A stretch of DNA of 64,000 nt from Lojkania enalia. Taxonomy: Eukaryota > Ascomycota > Dothideomycetes > Pleosporales. A model generated the notes under the pieces. It saw only the letters and a list, made by a program, of their open reading frames with translations, made no database searches and was not told the origin of the DNA. The stretch covers positions 1-64,000 of the forward strand of contig ML986639.1 of assembly GCA_010094045.1 (NCBI GenBank). The letters are read 5' to 3'. A program made the translations under genes and the position numbers. The stretch's first letter is position 1. Each line of letters begins with the position of its first letter. Below are positions 12,270-23,191 of this stretch, piece after piece.

Positions 12270-12866
12270 GCTGAGGTCTATAGGATGGGGGAATCGGTAG
12301 CTGGCGATTGTAGTGTCTCTCAAATTGGATTGATAGATAATACTGGAACGTCAAACGAGTGTGAGAAGGTCCCGGGTCTAATAGAAGGAGTAGTAGAGAT
12401 GTTAGACAGGAACAAGCAGCAGTTGCTGTCTAGGTCTGGAGTTTGGATGAGGTTCGCGCCAAAAATGTCGAGCTCCAATCGCATGTTGGGTTGCTACGGT
12501 GGGCTAAGAAGCCAGCTGCGCAATGTCTAGGGAACCCAGGGTTATGGTGGGAGCAAAACACCCCAGCAGAGCGTTTCCAGCGGGTTTTATTATGCAAACA
12601 CGTCCGGTGGTTTGAATTTCAAGCTTAATTCTGTCCCTCGAGATTCAGCAGCAATCCTACCAAGGAAGAGCTGAACGAAATGGGATAGTCACGTGATATT
12701 GCCAAGGCTTTCTGGAGCTTCGTAGTTGCGCTTGCCTAGTGAGCGTATGAGTTCACTTCAACGACGAGCTTCGCAACCCTCGCATCCTCCATTCTTGTTC
12801 AGTAACCGGCCTACCTCCGAATCCTCCCCATCAGTCTTACTCAACCCAGGTCCAAAAACGCCCGAC
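12270..12866. promoter_or_regulatory. Shared divergent promoter region of bem46-like gene and PRE3
   Basis: 597 bp separate two divergently oriented start codons, so promoters and 5' UTRs of both genes must lie here. No coding frame is supported. It contains the palindromic octamer TCACGTGA at 12689-12696, a Cbf1-type bHLH core. Confidence 0.6.
12689..12696. promoter_or_regulatory. Palindromic TCACGTGA E-box-like site
   Basis: A perfect 8-bp palindrome with the CACGTG core bound by bHLH factors such as Cbf1. It lies 171 bp before the PRE3 start, in the divergent promoter. Function is inferred from the motif only. Confidence 0.4.
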
Positions 12867-13754
12867 ATGCAGACGACTGGCATGCTAGGAGAAGGTATTA
12901 GCTAACATCGGCACTCACAGACAGCTCGGAGCTCACATTTCCCAGATGGTATCCACGTCGACATGAACCACCTGAAAAAGGGAGAAGTCAAGTATGAATC
13001 TAGCTACCAAGAGCGGTAACTTGGCTAACCAAGTTCGACAGCCTAGGAACATCTATGTTCGTCCATCTAAACCCGTCCCCGACCCGGAGTGCTCTAACTC
13101 GCGACGTAGCATGGCGATCAACTTCAAGGATGGTGTAATATTAGGCGCAGACAGCAGAACAACGACGGGAGCATACATTGCGAATCGTGTGACGGACAAG
13201 CTCACCCAGGTTCACGACACGATCTGGTGTTGTCGCTCAGGCTCCGCGGCGGACACGCAAGCAGTGGCAGATATTGTACACTATCATCTAGGGATGTATG
13301 GCATTACGAATGAGGAGCCTCCGACCACACAGACGGCAGCAGCTATCTTTCAAGAATTGTGTTATTCCAACAAGGATCAGTTATCGTATGTCTAGCGGCT
13401 ACAATAACTTCCAGATACTAACAAGAACGCAGGGCCGGAATGATCATTGCTGGGTATGATCATCGACATGGCGGCCAAGTATATTCGATTCCGCTAGGTG
13501 GCTCACTGCATAAGCAGGCTTATGCAATCGGGGGCTCTGGATCTACATACATTTACGGATACTGCGACGCGAACTGGAGGGAAAACATGACAGAGGAGGA
13601 GGGAATTAAATTCGTCAAGGGTGCGCTACAAGAGGCTATCAAGTGGGACGGAAGCTCCGGCGGCGTCATTCGAATGGTGGTGCTTACTGCAAAAGGCGCC
13701 CAGCGGCATCTATATCTACCTGATCAAGGTTACCAAGGCCCAGGTAGGCAGTAG
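12867..13754 (+). CDS. PRE3: 20S proteasome subunit beta1 (PRE3/PSMB6)
   Basis: PRE3 is the caspase-like catalytic beta subunit of the 20S proteasome core; it cuts itself to expose an N-terminal threonine nucleophile. Exons are 12867-12894, 12946-12991, 13042-13056, 13110-13385 and 13433-13754, all in phase, giving 228 residues. The propeptide runs [20 protein letters not shown], then KGEVNLG and the mature start TSIMA. Strongly conserved blocks follow: [16 protein letters not shown] with the catalytic Asp, [19 protein letters not shown] with the equivalent of Lys33, and [15 protein letters not shown]. The third exon is a 15-nt microexon that carries Leu, the cleavage-site Gly, Thr1 and Ser. 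Introns 1, 2 and 3 carry GCTAAC/CTAAC branch sites. Reading through without the microexon loses the nucleophile, so the join is strongly constrained by the protein. Confidence 0.95.
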
Positions 13755-15195
13755 TTAGGGGGTGGTAGCACCTCTTGTGTAGGCTGTTTATGTACCATAT
13801 AAAGGGCGTATGCATAACCCACAAAAGGAGATAGGCACGGCTAGAGAAACAAGAGCTGCGGTGGAAACGGTTTCACTAGTCAAAATCAGATTCCTGCTTC
13901 GGTAGGTAACAGAATAGGACGATCTATGAAATCGTACGAGATGATAAGGCATAGAGAGTATACTTGCAAGGGTTCTTACTGGCGTGATGTGAGACTACGT
14001 GCAGCCTCGTACAATTACGGTCCCAGCACTAGCTACCCATGTGATGGGTGGTCCCGTTTCACGCTTCAACCGTTGCTCATCAGAGCGCGGGGGTTTTGAC
14101 ATATAATCTACAAAGCTGTGATCTAGATTTCATGGAGACAGACAAATTGGTTCAATAATGAAAAGAAGCGTGCCGGCAGGAAAGAGCCCGTACCTATACA
14201 GCCAATTAGTGCGCTGCTTGCACGCTCGCACTATTCCACCCATGCTTCGAGTCTAGAGCTCACAGCACGTAGCTATTCTAGTACGGCTCGTCTAGACAGC
14301 ACCTAAGGCAGCGAGGTGGAATTGTTCTCGGCCCACGGCCAATCATTGGCCAGCGTGGGGCGTCTGGTCGTGGTGGTTACTTTTTGCATCACCCTCGCGG
14401 CTTCGCCCAACGCATAGACGGGGCGACTGGACACAGATTCGGGGGGGGTGAGGTCCGTCGAAAGTGAAGCTGCACCGGCAGACATTCTACAGATATCAAA
14501 AAAACATTTGACGTCGGAGTCCCTCGCACAGGGCCATTCGGCAGCGGCACGCACTTATCAGCCTAGGATCGGCCAGGGTCTACCCCATCTCACCAATCTG
14601 GGCCGCCTTTTTATGACGCTTGTGAATCCTACCCACTCTCCCCACGGACCTCTCTAGCAACCTCTTCGTCACTGCAACACCGCCAGATCGCCCTCTACGC
14701 CCGTCGTCTCCCCTCCCCCTCCGCCGTCCGCCGCATCCGCAGACGCCCCGCCGTCCAATTCGCTTTGGTCACGGCAAGCCGTTGCTGAGGCATGCTGGCC
14801 GCCCGTCCCTGGTGAGCCTTTTCGTGGATAACGTTCGTGCCAGATCCGGGTCCCAGTTCCTAGTCCCGCGACGCTCTTATCGCAGAGGCTCCGGCCTCAG
14901 GCCAGCCCAACGTCGTCGCCGCCCCTCGATCGACTGCAGCCCTCTGCACCTCTTCGATCCCTATCCTACGCGACGCCGCCATTGCCTTTACATTGCTCTC
15001 CCTCTTCTTGCCGTCGCCAGCTGCTGCGCTGCCTCGCAACAAGCCCGCGCCTGCGCCCCCTGCATCTCGACATCAACCGCAGCCGACGCGCCTGTCGCGA
15101 CAGGTGATCCGTGGGCTTTGCATGCTGCATCTGCCACGAAACGGCCACTTACCACTCCACCTCCTCTAGATTCAGCTTCACGTCCACGTCGCGGA
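13755..15195. other. Intergenic region and long leader of the cyclin gene
   Basis: No recognisable gene. From 14782 to 15195 the frame is open and in phase with the cyclin gene but contains no ATG, so it is probably 5' leader. Around 14630-14770 the strand is strongly C/T-rich, as in many fungal leaders. Confidence 0.5.
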
Positions 15196-16707
15196 ATGGG
15201 ATCGATTGTGCTGAGCGACGTTGGTGGTCACCACTTTCACAGCACCATGTTCGGCGGGGCCTCTGGCCATCAGCAAACGCAAGAATCGCCAACCCTTCAT
15301 CATACGCCTGTGCGCCCGTCTCCACAGGTATCAAGCAACCCGTCGTTACGGATAGTTTCGCCGCAGGACGTCCCCATGGCCGACTCCGGTCCGCCGCCAA
15401 CCGCAACATCAGCGCTGCAGCAAGTACAACACCAAAGTCCTGCCGCGGCTATCCTCCAGCAATCAACGCAGCCACCGCCCCCGAGCCCACGTTTCAAACC
15501 CCATTCGCAGCATCCAACGCCTGCAGGGTCTCAATCGAACCCAAATGCCTTCGCGAACCCCCGTCCCATTCCCTCTTCTACGGCATCGTCCGCTCAACAG
15601 TCCCCGATAGGGTCGTTACGCTCTCCACAAGACTCTAATTCAGCATCACCACGAAAGATCAAGGTCAAGAGCCTACAGCATATACAGAGTTTCGCGACCG
15701 ACGAGGCGAGCCCTTTCTCACAAACACGATCCTTGTCACGGCGGCAACGGCGAGATCCTAGCGATGTTGGCCCACAATATGAGATCAGCGAAATGCCCGT
15801 ATCGGATATTATTGAAATGGTAGCGGGTTTGTTGACAAAAATTACCACCACCAACGATAGGCAACATGAACACCTACATCGCCAAATACCACCACCAGAG
15901 GGAACAACAGGGTTAAGCCAGCAAACTACAAGCGTTCTAGCATTCCACGGCAAGAATGTTCCGAGTATATCCATTTTGAGCTATCTAAGTCGTATCCACA
16001 AGTATTGTCCCACGACGTATGAAGTGTTCCTAAGTTTATTGGTCTACTTTGATAGGATGACTGAGAGGGTGAATGCGGGCCCGATGCAGAATTTACGGCA
16101 GGCAAGCCAGCAGTCCTCGGAGCGGCCCAGTACTGAGGGAAATATCGGCAGGCGTAGCGCACTTACGTCTGCCAATCCAACAGAAAAGACAACATCGCAT
16201 ACATCATCAGCCTCAATGCAAGCAGCAACCCCTCCCCCATCCGGATCTCTTGGGAAACCAGCGGAAACACCAGTCCGGGAAGATCATCCACCTTCGCCTC
16301 CTCAAAATATCGACCCTCCATTAGATGCCGACCCGTATAATCTATCACATTTCTTCGTGGTTGATAGCTTTAATATCCACCGATTGGTCATCGCTGGCGT
16401 TACTTGTGCTAGCAAATTCTTTTCTGACGTATTCTATACTAATTCGAGATACGCAAAGGTACTTCAAAATTCTCTCCTTCACGGTTTCGGTGACTAAGAA
16501 GAATAGGTTGGCGGTCTACCCCTCGTCGAACTCAATCACCTTGAATTACAATTCTTGTTGTTGAACGACTTCCGTTTAGCCGTACCATTAGAGGAGATGG
16601 AGGCGTACGGAACGATGCTTGTGGAATTTTACGCGAGGGAAGTTGCGGAGCAGCACGAACGACAAGTTTCAGCTAGGAATCACGCACACAGCGGGCAACC
16701 TGCATAA
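15196..16707 (+). CDS. PHO80/PCL-type cyclin
   Basis: PHO80-like cyclins partner Pho85-type kinases and act in phosphate signalling, polarity or glycogen control. Exons 15196-16458 and 16507-16707 give 487 residues. The first 200 residues are disordered and rich in P, S and Q. The cyclin fold starts with VSDIIEMVAGLLTKI, followed by FHGKNVPSISILSYLSRI and CPTTYEVFLSLLVYFDRM. A serine/proline insertion of about 90 residues interrupts the fold before FFVVDSFNIHRLVIAGV and ASKFFSDVFYTNSRYAKVG, whose join spans the intron. The C-terminal part LNHLEFQFLLLNDFRL is the expected end of the domain. The start at MGSIVLSDVGG is the first ATG in this frame; the open stretch upstream lacks one. The exact member (Pho80, Pcl6/7-like) is not decided. 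Confidence 0.83.
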
Positions 16708-17484
16708 AATGTCTGCAGTGGAATCTAGCTTTGTCCTACCAAGTTGCGCGAATAGCGCGCATGGGTGGACAGAACAATAGAACCAATGTGGTTCATTATG
16801 AGGACTTCGGAATAAATGGGGTACTAGCCCATTTCATCAGCTTCAGAGCCCGAGTCCCACGCTGTACACTCGAGGTCTAGCTGCAAGCCTCTCAACCTTG
16901 ATCCGGATTATTATATAGATGCTTTTCCTAGAGCGCGTCAAGCATAGACTCTCTTCTCTGCGTTTTTTTCTGCCATTTGGCGATACCTGACCCTCATAAG
17001 ATCTTGGTCTGCATTGGACACGACCGGTTCTGGGGTAGCTTTGATATCATGCGAGCGGGAATTTGTTCTTGATGGTTGGTTTTGGTCACGATGAACTAGA
17101 TCGGCGGGGGGTATGTGTGGCCTTTGTCCGGCGTAGGGGGGTTATGTCTCATGTATGACTTTCCACCCTAATATTCCTCGAACGGTGCGTAAGGTCAGTG
17201 CTTATAGAGGCGTAATGGCTTTTGAACTTGCGAATGATAATGGATGGTTGACTTCTTGAATCTTTCCCCCGGTATCTTGTGACACATTGAACTAGTGAAA
17301 GACATATTGGTGCCCGGTTACTCCCCGCTCCATTTTGTATAGATGGATGGGTGTCGATTCACAGAGGAGGGAGCTGTCTCCGGCGGACACCTTAGTCATC
17401 ACCAAGCCCATTAAATTTCCGAGCCTCGCCTCCTAATCCGCAACCGCAGACATTCTTTTTCGCTAATTCTTAATTTTTATTGCT
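16708..17484. other. Intergenic region
   Basis: 777 bp between the cyclin gene and the oxygenase gene, both on the plus strand. I see no coding frame worth reporting and no repeat; it should hold the cyclin terminator and the oxygenase promoter. Confidence 0.5.
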
Positions 17485-18443
17485 ATGGCGTTATCCATAG
17501 GCTCACTCATTCAGTTCGTTATCATTGCTTTTCTGGGCTACATTCTAGCAGGCGCGCCGCTCCTATCCATTCTTTCACCGGCCTCGTCGAGGGGCGAGGG
17601 ACGCATCCATCATACTACGCTTACATTTGACAAAGCGGAGTCGTTAATTATCCCGGAGAAGAATTTAAGTTGCCCGGAGCATAGGTATGGGATTCATATC
17701 TTTTCGAGGGATCCGTTGGTGGTATATATCGAAGGGTTTTTGACCGAGGGGGAGGCGAGGCATGTGGTTGGGATGAGGTAGGTTCACGTGTTTTTCACAC
17801 TACCAAAGAACAACAAAATCCGAACACGAATTTGACGAATCTCGAAAACCGGACTCCTGTGTGGCGGCTATTTGCTGATTGGAAGTATAGCGAGGCAAAA
17901 TTTAAGCCGTCGACGGTTTGGACAGAAGGGGTTGAGCATCTGGACGAAAAGGTTCGGAAGAGCGAGAAGGCGCTGTTGGATCGGGATGAGGTTGTCAAGT
18001 GCATTGAGGAGCGCGCCCGCATGTTTCAGGGTTGGCGGCCAGATGTCTTCATCGAGAAGCTGTGGAGTCAGAGGTACACGATTTCTGGCCATTACCGCCA
18101 TCACTACGATTGGTCGACTAGCACTTCTACCTCCGGCCGCATTTCAAGCTTCATGGTCTATGTTGAAGCGAATTGTACGGGTGGGGGGACGAATTTTCCG
18201 AGGTTGAAGAAGCCGGAAGATGAGACTTGGTGCCGGTTTGTGGAGTGTGGAAAGGAGGAGGAGAGGGAGGGCGTGACATTTAAACCTGTTGGTGGGAACG
18301 CTGTGTTTTGGGAGAATATGAAAGCGGATGGGACTGGATATCCTGAGAGTTGGCATGCAGGGTTGCCCGTGAAGAGTGGAGTGAAGATTGGTTTGAATAT
18401 TTGGAGTTGGTATCAAGAGGGATTAAGGCCAGAGGGTATTTGA
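17485..18443 (+). CDS. Prolyl 4-hydroxylase-like 2-oxoglutarate/Fe(II) oxygenase
   Basis: Members use iron and 2-oxoglutarate to hydroxylate a proline or similar substrate. Exons 17485-17777 and 17891-18443 give 281 residues. An N-terminal hydrophobic segment (residues about 6-30) suggests a signal anchor and a secretory-pathway location. Iron ligands are visible: His169 and Asp171 in HHYDW and the distal His253 in SWHAGLPV; Lys263 in SGVKIGLNIW is the likely 2-oxoglutarate ligand. The block SSFMVYVEANCTGGGTNFP is typical of the fungal family. The 113-nt intron uses a TATAG acceptor; this restores GMSEAKFKPSTVW, whereas reading on hits a stop at once. The substrate is unknown. Confidence 0.87.
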
Positions 18444-18591
18444 GTTGAGATGATTTTTGGTGGTGTGAAGATATTCAAGGTCCCTCATCCGCACCACGCA
18501 ATTGATATTCCAATATTCCATATACCCTCTCTCTCAGCGTCCCAGTCGCAGAAATCTTCTCTCACATACAAAGCTCCGGGAAAAAAAAAAA

Positions 18592-18626
<35 letters not shown>

Positions 18627-19286
18627 TAATTGGGAGCCGCTGCTTTTATTGGAGAATCCGAGCAGCTGCCGCGGGTCATTCGAGATCTCAAATCTTGCTT
18701 CGAATGCATTCAAAAAGAAGAGCGGTGCTTAGATGCTCAAATGGCCGAAATATCAAATCTGTTCAGAAATTTAGATGCAAAAGGCTAGACGACAAACTCA
18801 ATAATAGAACCGTCCCAGTTCACACCACGCGATACCAAATATTCCAGAACACGCACGTCTCGCTTGTTCCACTCCATCTGTAAATCGGCGTTCCCCATCC
18901 GTCACCAACAAATTTGGGCGCCATTTACCCACACCCCTGCACCCTCATCTAGCAATATCCACATAGTACCCGCACGTGCACCCAATGTCACCATGCCGCG
19001 CAATCATTCCAGGCTCACAAGCACGCGGGAGCATTGCAGCGGTCCAAAATGCCTTATTGATAGGCAGCAAATATTGGCCTTCTGCAATGTGACGCGCTTG
19101 CAACGTGTATGTACGGAGCCGCTGAATTTACCTGGGAACGAAGCCGCGAGTTATATTTAAACGCCGAAACGTTCCCTGCATGTCGGTACTTTACTAATTG
19201 CCTTTTTTTTTTTATTTTTTTTTTCTAGAAGATTTCCTGTTCCTATTCCTGGATTGTGAGATTGTGAGTGAGGTTTGTGAGGAAAT
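18444..19286. other. Intergenic region with a long A tract
   Basis: 843 bp between the oxygenase and spherulin-4-like genes. It contains an almost pure A tract near 18581-18624 and T-rich DNA near 19202-19226. No supported gene. Confidence 0.5.
18581..18624. repeat. A homopolymer tract
   Basis: About 43 bases of A interrupted by a single C. It lies 140 bp after the stop of the oxygenase gene and could be a genomic poly(dA) tract or the tail of an inserted retro-sequence; no target-site duplication was identified. Confidence 0.8.
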
Positions 19287-20167
19287 ATGTCAATTCTGCT
19301 TCCGTTATATGTGTATCCATGGCCGGGGGTGTGGGACCCGTTATACTGGGCGTACGAACACCCACCATTTCCCTCCACCCCCAAAGATCTCCCTAACGCA
19401 TATCCAGGGCTGGAAATAACACGCGTCTCAACTTCACCGTCATCCTGAACCCATGCTCCGGGCCCTGCGTCAATGCAGTGCCAGAGGAGCCATACATGGT
19501 CGAGATGCCGAAGCTGAAGGATTTCCCAAATATCCGGACACTGGGCTACGTAGCAACCAACTACACCAACAAGCCAATCGAAAATCTTCTAGAAGAAATT
19601 GACACGTACAACAATTGGGCGACCATCATGAGCGATGAGCGGGTCGCCGTCGACGGCATATTCTTCGACGAGACGCCGGGCCTGTACAATTGGGAGCAGT
19701 ACGACTACTTGGAGGCAGCCACGCAGCGCGTCAAGAGTAGCGAAGGTCTGGGCCACAAGGTCGTTGGTAAGCACTCTATTTCCACGACAATCGTATCTGC
19801 CCCGAATTGGAGCTGATGTGTACCAGTCCACAATCCGGGCACTATCCCGGGGATATACTCGAATTTCCTCGACCTCGCAGACATTACTGTTATCTTTGAG
19901 GAGACGTATATGAATTGGCTTGATGCGCCAAATTTCAATGCTTTGAAATCGTTCTATACGCGGGCGAATATGCCGAAGTCGGCGTTGGGAATTATGCTGC
20001 ATAGTGTGCCGAATATCCCAGAGGATTTGCTAGAGTGGACGGTCCAGCAGTTGAAGGAGATGGTTGATTGGAGCTTTATGAGCAGTGTAGGTGTCACAGG
20101 AGAGTATTGGCATAGTTTTTCAAGTCTGTTCGTACCGTTTGTAGATACGTATGGGAAAGATGTGTAG
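19287..20167 (+). CDS. Spherulin-4-like (spherulation-specific family 4) protein
   Basis: The family is related to cell-surface glycoside-hydrolase-like barrels and to a spherulation protein of slime moulds; the biochemical role in this gene is not known. Exons 19287-19351, 19408-19766 and 19827-20167 join in phase to 254 residues. Motifs seen are LLPLYVYPWPGVWDPLY, FTVILNPCSGPC, LGYVATNY, a repeated VDGIFFDETPG block holding the likely acidic residues, and ITVIFEETY. The ATG at 19287 is preceded in frame by a stop, so the predicted protein has no signal peptide; an upstream exon could supply one and was not found. It is convergent with the histidine phosphatase gene, with 247 bp between stops. 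Confidence 0.82.
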
Positions 20168-20414
20168 GTTTAGGCAGAAGGTTATATTGATAGAATGATG
20201 TGATCACGAACATTGCATAGATGATTGAGAACTTCATTAGATTGTGCAATATTCATAGCCTGATCATTAAGCTGACTTCCGGTGATGAAACCTTTCGCCC
20301 ATGAGGCATTCCCGCCTCGCGTAAACACTAATTTGAGCATTCCCAGTGGCCTAAAATCGGTCATTGTCCAGCTTATGCCACCATCTCGGCTACTCGAATT
20401 CACGATACTCATAT

Positions 20415-21898
20415 TTAAGCGGTCTCATTACCGCTGTACTGACTTGACTTGTCGTTTGCAACATGGTTGATATGAGTAACAGCCCCTCGTCGACGTCGCA
20501 GCACGAAAAATGCGGCAAGGCCAAGGGAGGCTATGACACCGAGCGTGACCATTGCGCCGATGACGCCAGCAACGGTATTTGACATGCTACTAGAATTGCC
20601 ATGGTTCTGACTGCTGGCCATCTGCGCGCTATAAGCCAGGCAAAACAATAGGTTGCTCTGGCAGACGCTGCACCAATCTTGTGCACTTGTGATTGCAATG
20701 TTGTTCATTTCTGAGGTGAAATCGACCCAAGATAGAGAGTCCTCAGACCGGCCGAAAAGTGGGAAGGTACGAAGAGGTGCACCCTCATCGGATCCATTGC
20801 GGAATAAGAAGCGGACACGGATGTCGTTGAAAGCTGTAGGAAAAACATCAACGGTTTCCTCGGTGAATAGTTCGAAGGCCATGGTAGACGCATAATCAGG
20901 CAGACCATAGAAATCAGAGGACGCCGAAGTCAGATTAGCAAGACCGAAGAAGGCCAAGAAAGTGTCGTAGCTCCCAGCTAGAAGTGAGAATTTGAGATTT
21001 CCATTTGTGGCTAGCATTTGACTCATCTGATTGAGGACAGCCCCAGCAAATGTCTGACCTCCAATGGATCGCGCTGAGTCAGAACTATTGTAGTTGAGGG
21101 CGAATTCCGCGCTGTCGGCCAGTGTTCTAAGTTGGAACAACCGTTCGGAGGGGAGATAGACATTTCCGGCAGAAGATGCATTATGGATCGAAGCCACGTT
21201 GAGTAGGTCAAAGATGTCGTAGGCGTTGTTGTAGCTCATATCCGAGAAGTCGTAGTCATAAACGCCGCCAATGTAATCGTAGAGAGATTGATAGAATGTT
21301 CGGGTTGCTTTCTCTCTCTCTACGAACTCGGCACTCTGCTTGAAATTCTTGGCTGATGTAGTCACAGCCGGACAATCTTCATCTCCCTTGAGCCAAACAG
21401 CGTCCGGAGAGTCGTCTTCTTCTCCATGCAACACAACATACTGGTAGCCATTCAATGGACTTGTATACGAAGAGCCATTGTTGAGCGTCTCTGACGCTAA
21501 GCCGGGTTCGAGATTCTCTAGCGGCGGATACAATCCTTGCAAAAAGGCAGTGGCCGTGTTGAGGAGAACGGGCTGATCCGGAGCAGAGGCATAGATCTGA
21601 GAGTTGATAACCTTGTCCTCGGAAATACCAAGGATCTGCTTCGACGAGTTCGAAGAGATGTAAATGCTTCGGTAATTGCTCCCAACCTGGTAGTTCTGTT
21701 GCAAACCGAGGTTCGTCAAGCCGTAGCCGCTGTAGTGCTTGGACGTGCCTTTTGAATCATTTAGTAGAAGTAACATGAAACAGTGAGTCTTCTCATACGG
21801 TCACCATGACGTGTGAACACCGTGATACCCAAGATTCTCTCTGCTTGAGCTGGAAGGAGTAATCCAGAGCAGACGACGGAGAGCAGCGTGAACAACAT
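20415..21898 (-). CDS. Secreted or membrane-anchored histidine phosphatase (branch 2)
   Basis: Branch 2 histidine phosphatases (acid phosphatase/phytase fold) cleave phosphomonoesters through a phosphohistidine. Exons 21799-21898 and 20415-21748 give 477 residues. A signal peptide occupies about residues 1-19, and the catalytic motif TRHGDR follows at 29-34; the intron splits the codon for Arg34. Numerous N-x-S/T sites mark an exported glycoprotein. Near the C-terminus a hydrophobic helix (VAGVIGAMVTLGVIASLGLA) followed by RRRR is a stop-transfer anchor with a short cytosolic tail. The motif that normally reads H-D near the C-terminal half here reads GSYDTF (Tyr294-Asp295), so the usual acid/base His is missing. 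Activity may be altered; some fungal relatives may share this change, but I cannot check. Confidence 0.82.
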
Positions 21899-22735
21899 TA
21901 TGGGCGATCGATAACAATCAGGACTGAAAGTGCAGGCGTGAGGGTTTTCTAGACTCTTTATCGGACCCAGGGCCAGCGGAGATGCTCGCAGCGATAGCCG
22001 GGATTCTACTCGATTTATCGCTCATGGTTGCTTGGCTCTCGCTATAGCCATGTGTTGCAGAGGGCCGTCTCGTTTGCATTTGCATTTGTAATGCACAAAC
22101 AAACAGGGATGGGAACTGTCTTGGTCGAATCGGGTGTTGATAATGCAGAAGCAAACGTTGTTGGAGGGGCATGGTCCAATACCCCTCCCTTGGCAAGAGA
22201 GGTGGGATGTACGCCAAGATGCCTTATCGCGGCCTTTCAGTAACCCGTGGAGAATCGCGAATTGACTCAGGCTTATGTGTACATCATGCCACTTCTGACT
22301 ATCCTTGTGCCTTTCTCAATCCGAACTACAAGTCTCCAACAAGCAATAATTAGAGTGCAAAAGCGTTTTCTGAAAATATGAGCTAGCCAGCACGACCCGT
22401 CGTATTTGTCCATAGAGGACGTTGACAATAATCAATGCCATCATCTCTAGTTGCTCATACCCGCTTGCCTATCCATTTGTACCAGCGTTCCGGGATGGAG
22501 TCAGGTACTTAGGTAGGCCGGGGATCCTACTACACGTGACTGTGGCCATGTGTAAATGAGACAATTTGAGGCCTTTGAATATACAAATTACAGTCTACGA
22601 GGCCGGCAACGACTAATTAGAAGACGTTCCTCTAGGAAGCATTGGGGCGATATTTCTTGGCCACTATATCCCGCAGCTAATTAGGATGCCCACGACAGGC
22701 TGCTCTTGGCGACCAAAGTATCAGAAGAAATCCTG
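21899..22735. other. Intergenic region
   Basis: 837 bp upstream of the histidine phosphatase and downstream of the DUF7704 gene. Only short frames without family resemblance; no repeat seen. Confidence 0.45.
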
Positions 22736-23191
22736 CTATAATTTCATTTTCTTCACCTTCTTCACTCCTGCACCCGCCAAAAACAATGCTCGAACAGTGA
22801 ATGCAGTCCCGGTAATTCCAATGCTACCCCAGTCTTCAGCCCGCCATGTCCCAGGATCCAGCCTCCCTTGAGCATCCAGCACGCCCCATACAGCCCAAAA
22901 ATAAGTAATATCAACAAGCAAGTCGGCAAATTGTACGATTCTCCATATGTGTATGTCGGCGGTGTAGCGAAGCAAGACAGCTGACACAAAGCCGAAGTTC
23001 AGCATTCCTCCTCCGCGTTGACGAAGAATCATGGCGTGTCCCATGTCCGCAGTCGGCTCGGGGAAATGAGAACTGAGTACCAATGTTGGATCAAAAAAGT
23101 CCATGTATGCTCCCCAAATGCATATCAGAGGATCCAAGTAGGTGAAGAAGAGCCGATAGAATAGAGGGTACGGGTTTGGAGGGTTGGACAT
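22736..23191 (-). CDS. DUF7704-type small integral membrane protein
   Basis: A single exon of 151 residues. Hydrophobic segments fit four membrane helices: about 10-30 (LFYRLFFTYLDPLICIWG), 60-80 (NFGFVSAVLLRYTADIH), 85-107 (RIVQFADLLVDITYFWAV) and 125-145 (IGITGTAFTVRALFLAG), ending in a basic tail KKVKKMK. The P-x-P-L/F start, the FFDP motif after helix 1 and the overall size match a fungal family known only as a domain of unknown function. No function is assigned. The start ATG has no good in-frame competitor. Confidence 0.72.
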   Translation of the reverse strand: MSNPPNPYPLFYRLFFTYLDPLICIWGAYMDFFDPTLVLSSHFPEPTADMGHAMILRQRGGGMLNFGFVSAVLLRYTADIHIWRIVQFADLLVDITYFWAVWGVLDAQGRLDPGTWRAEDWGSIGITGTAFTVRALFLAGAGVKKVKKMKL

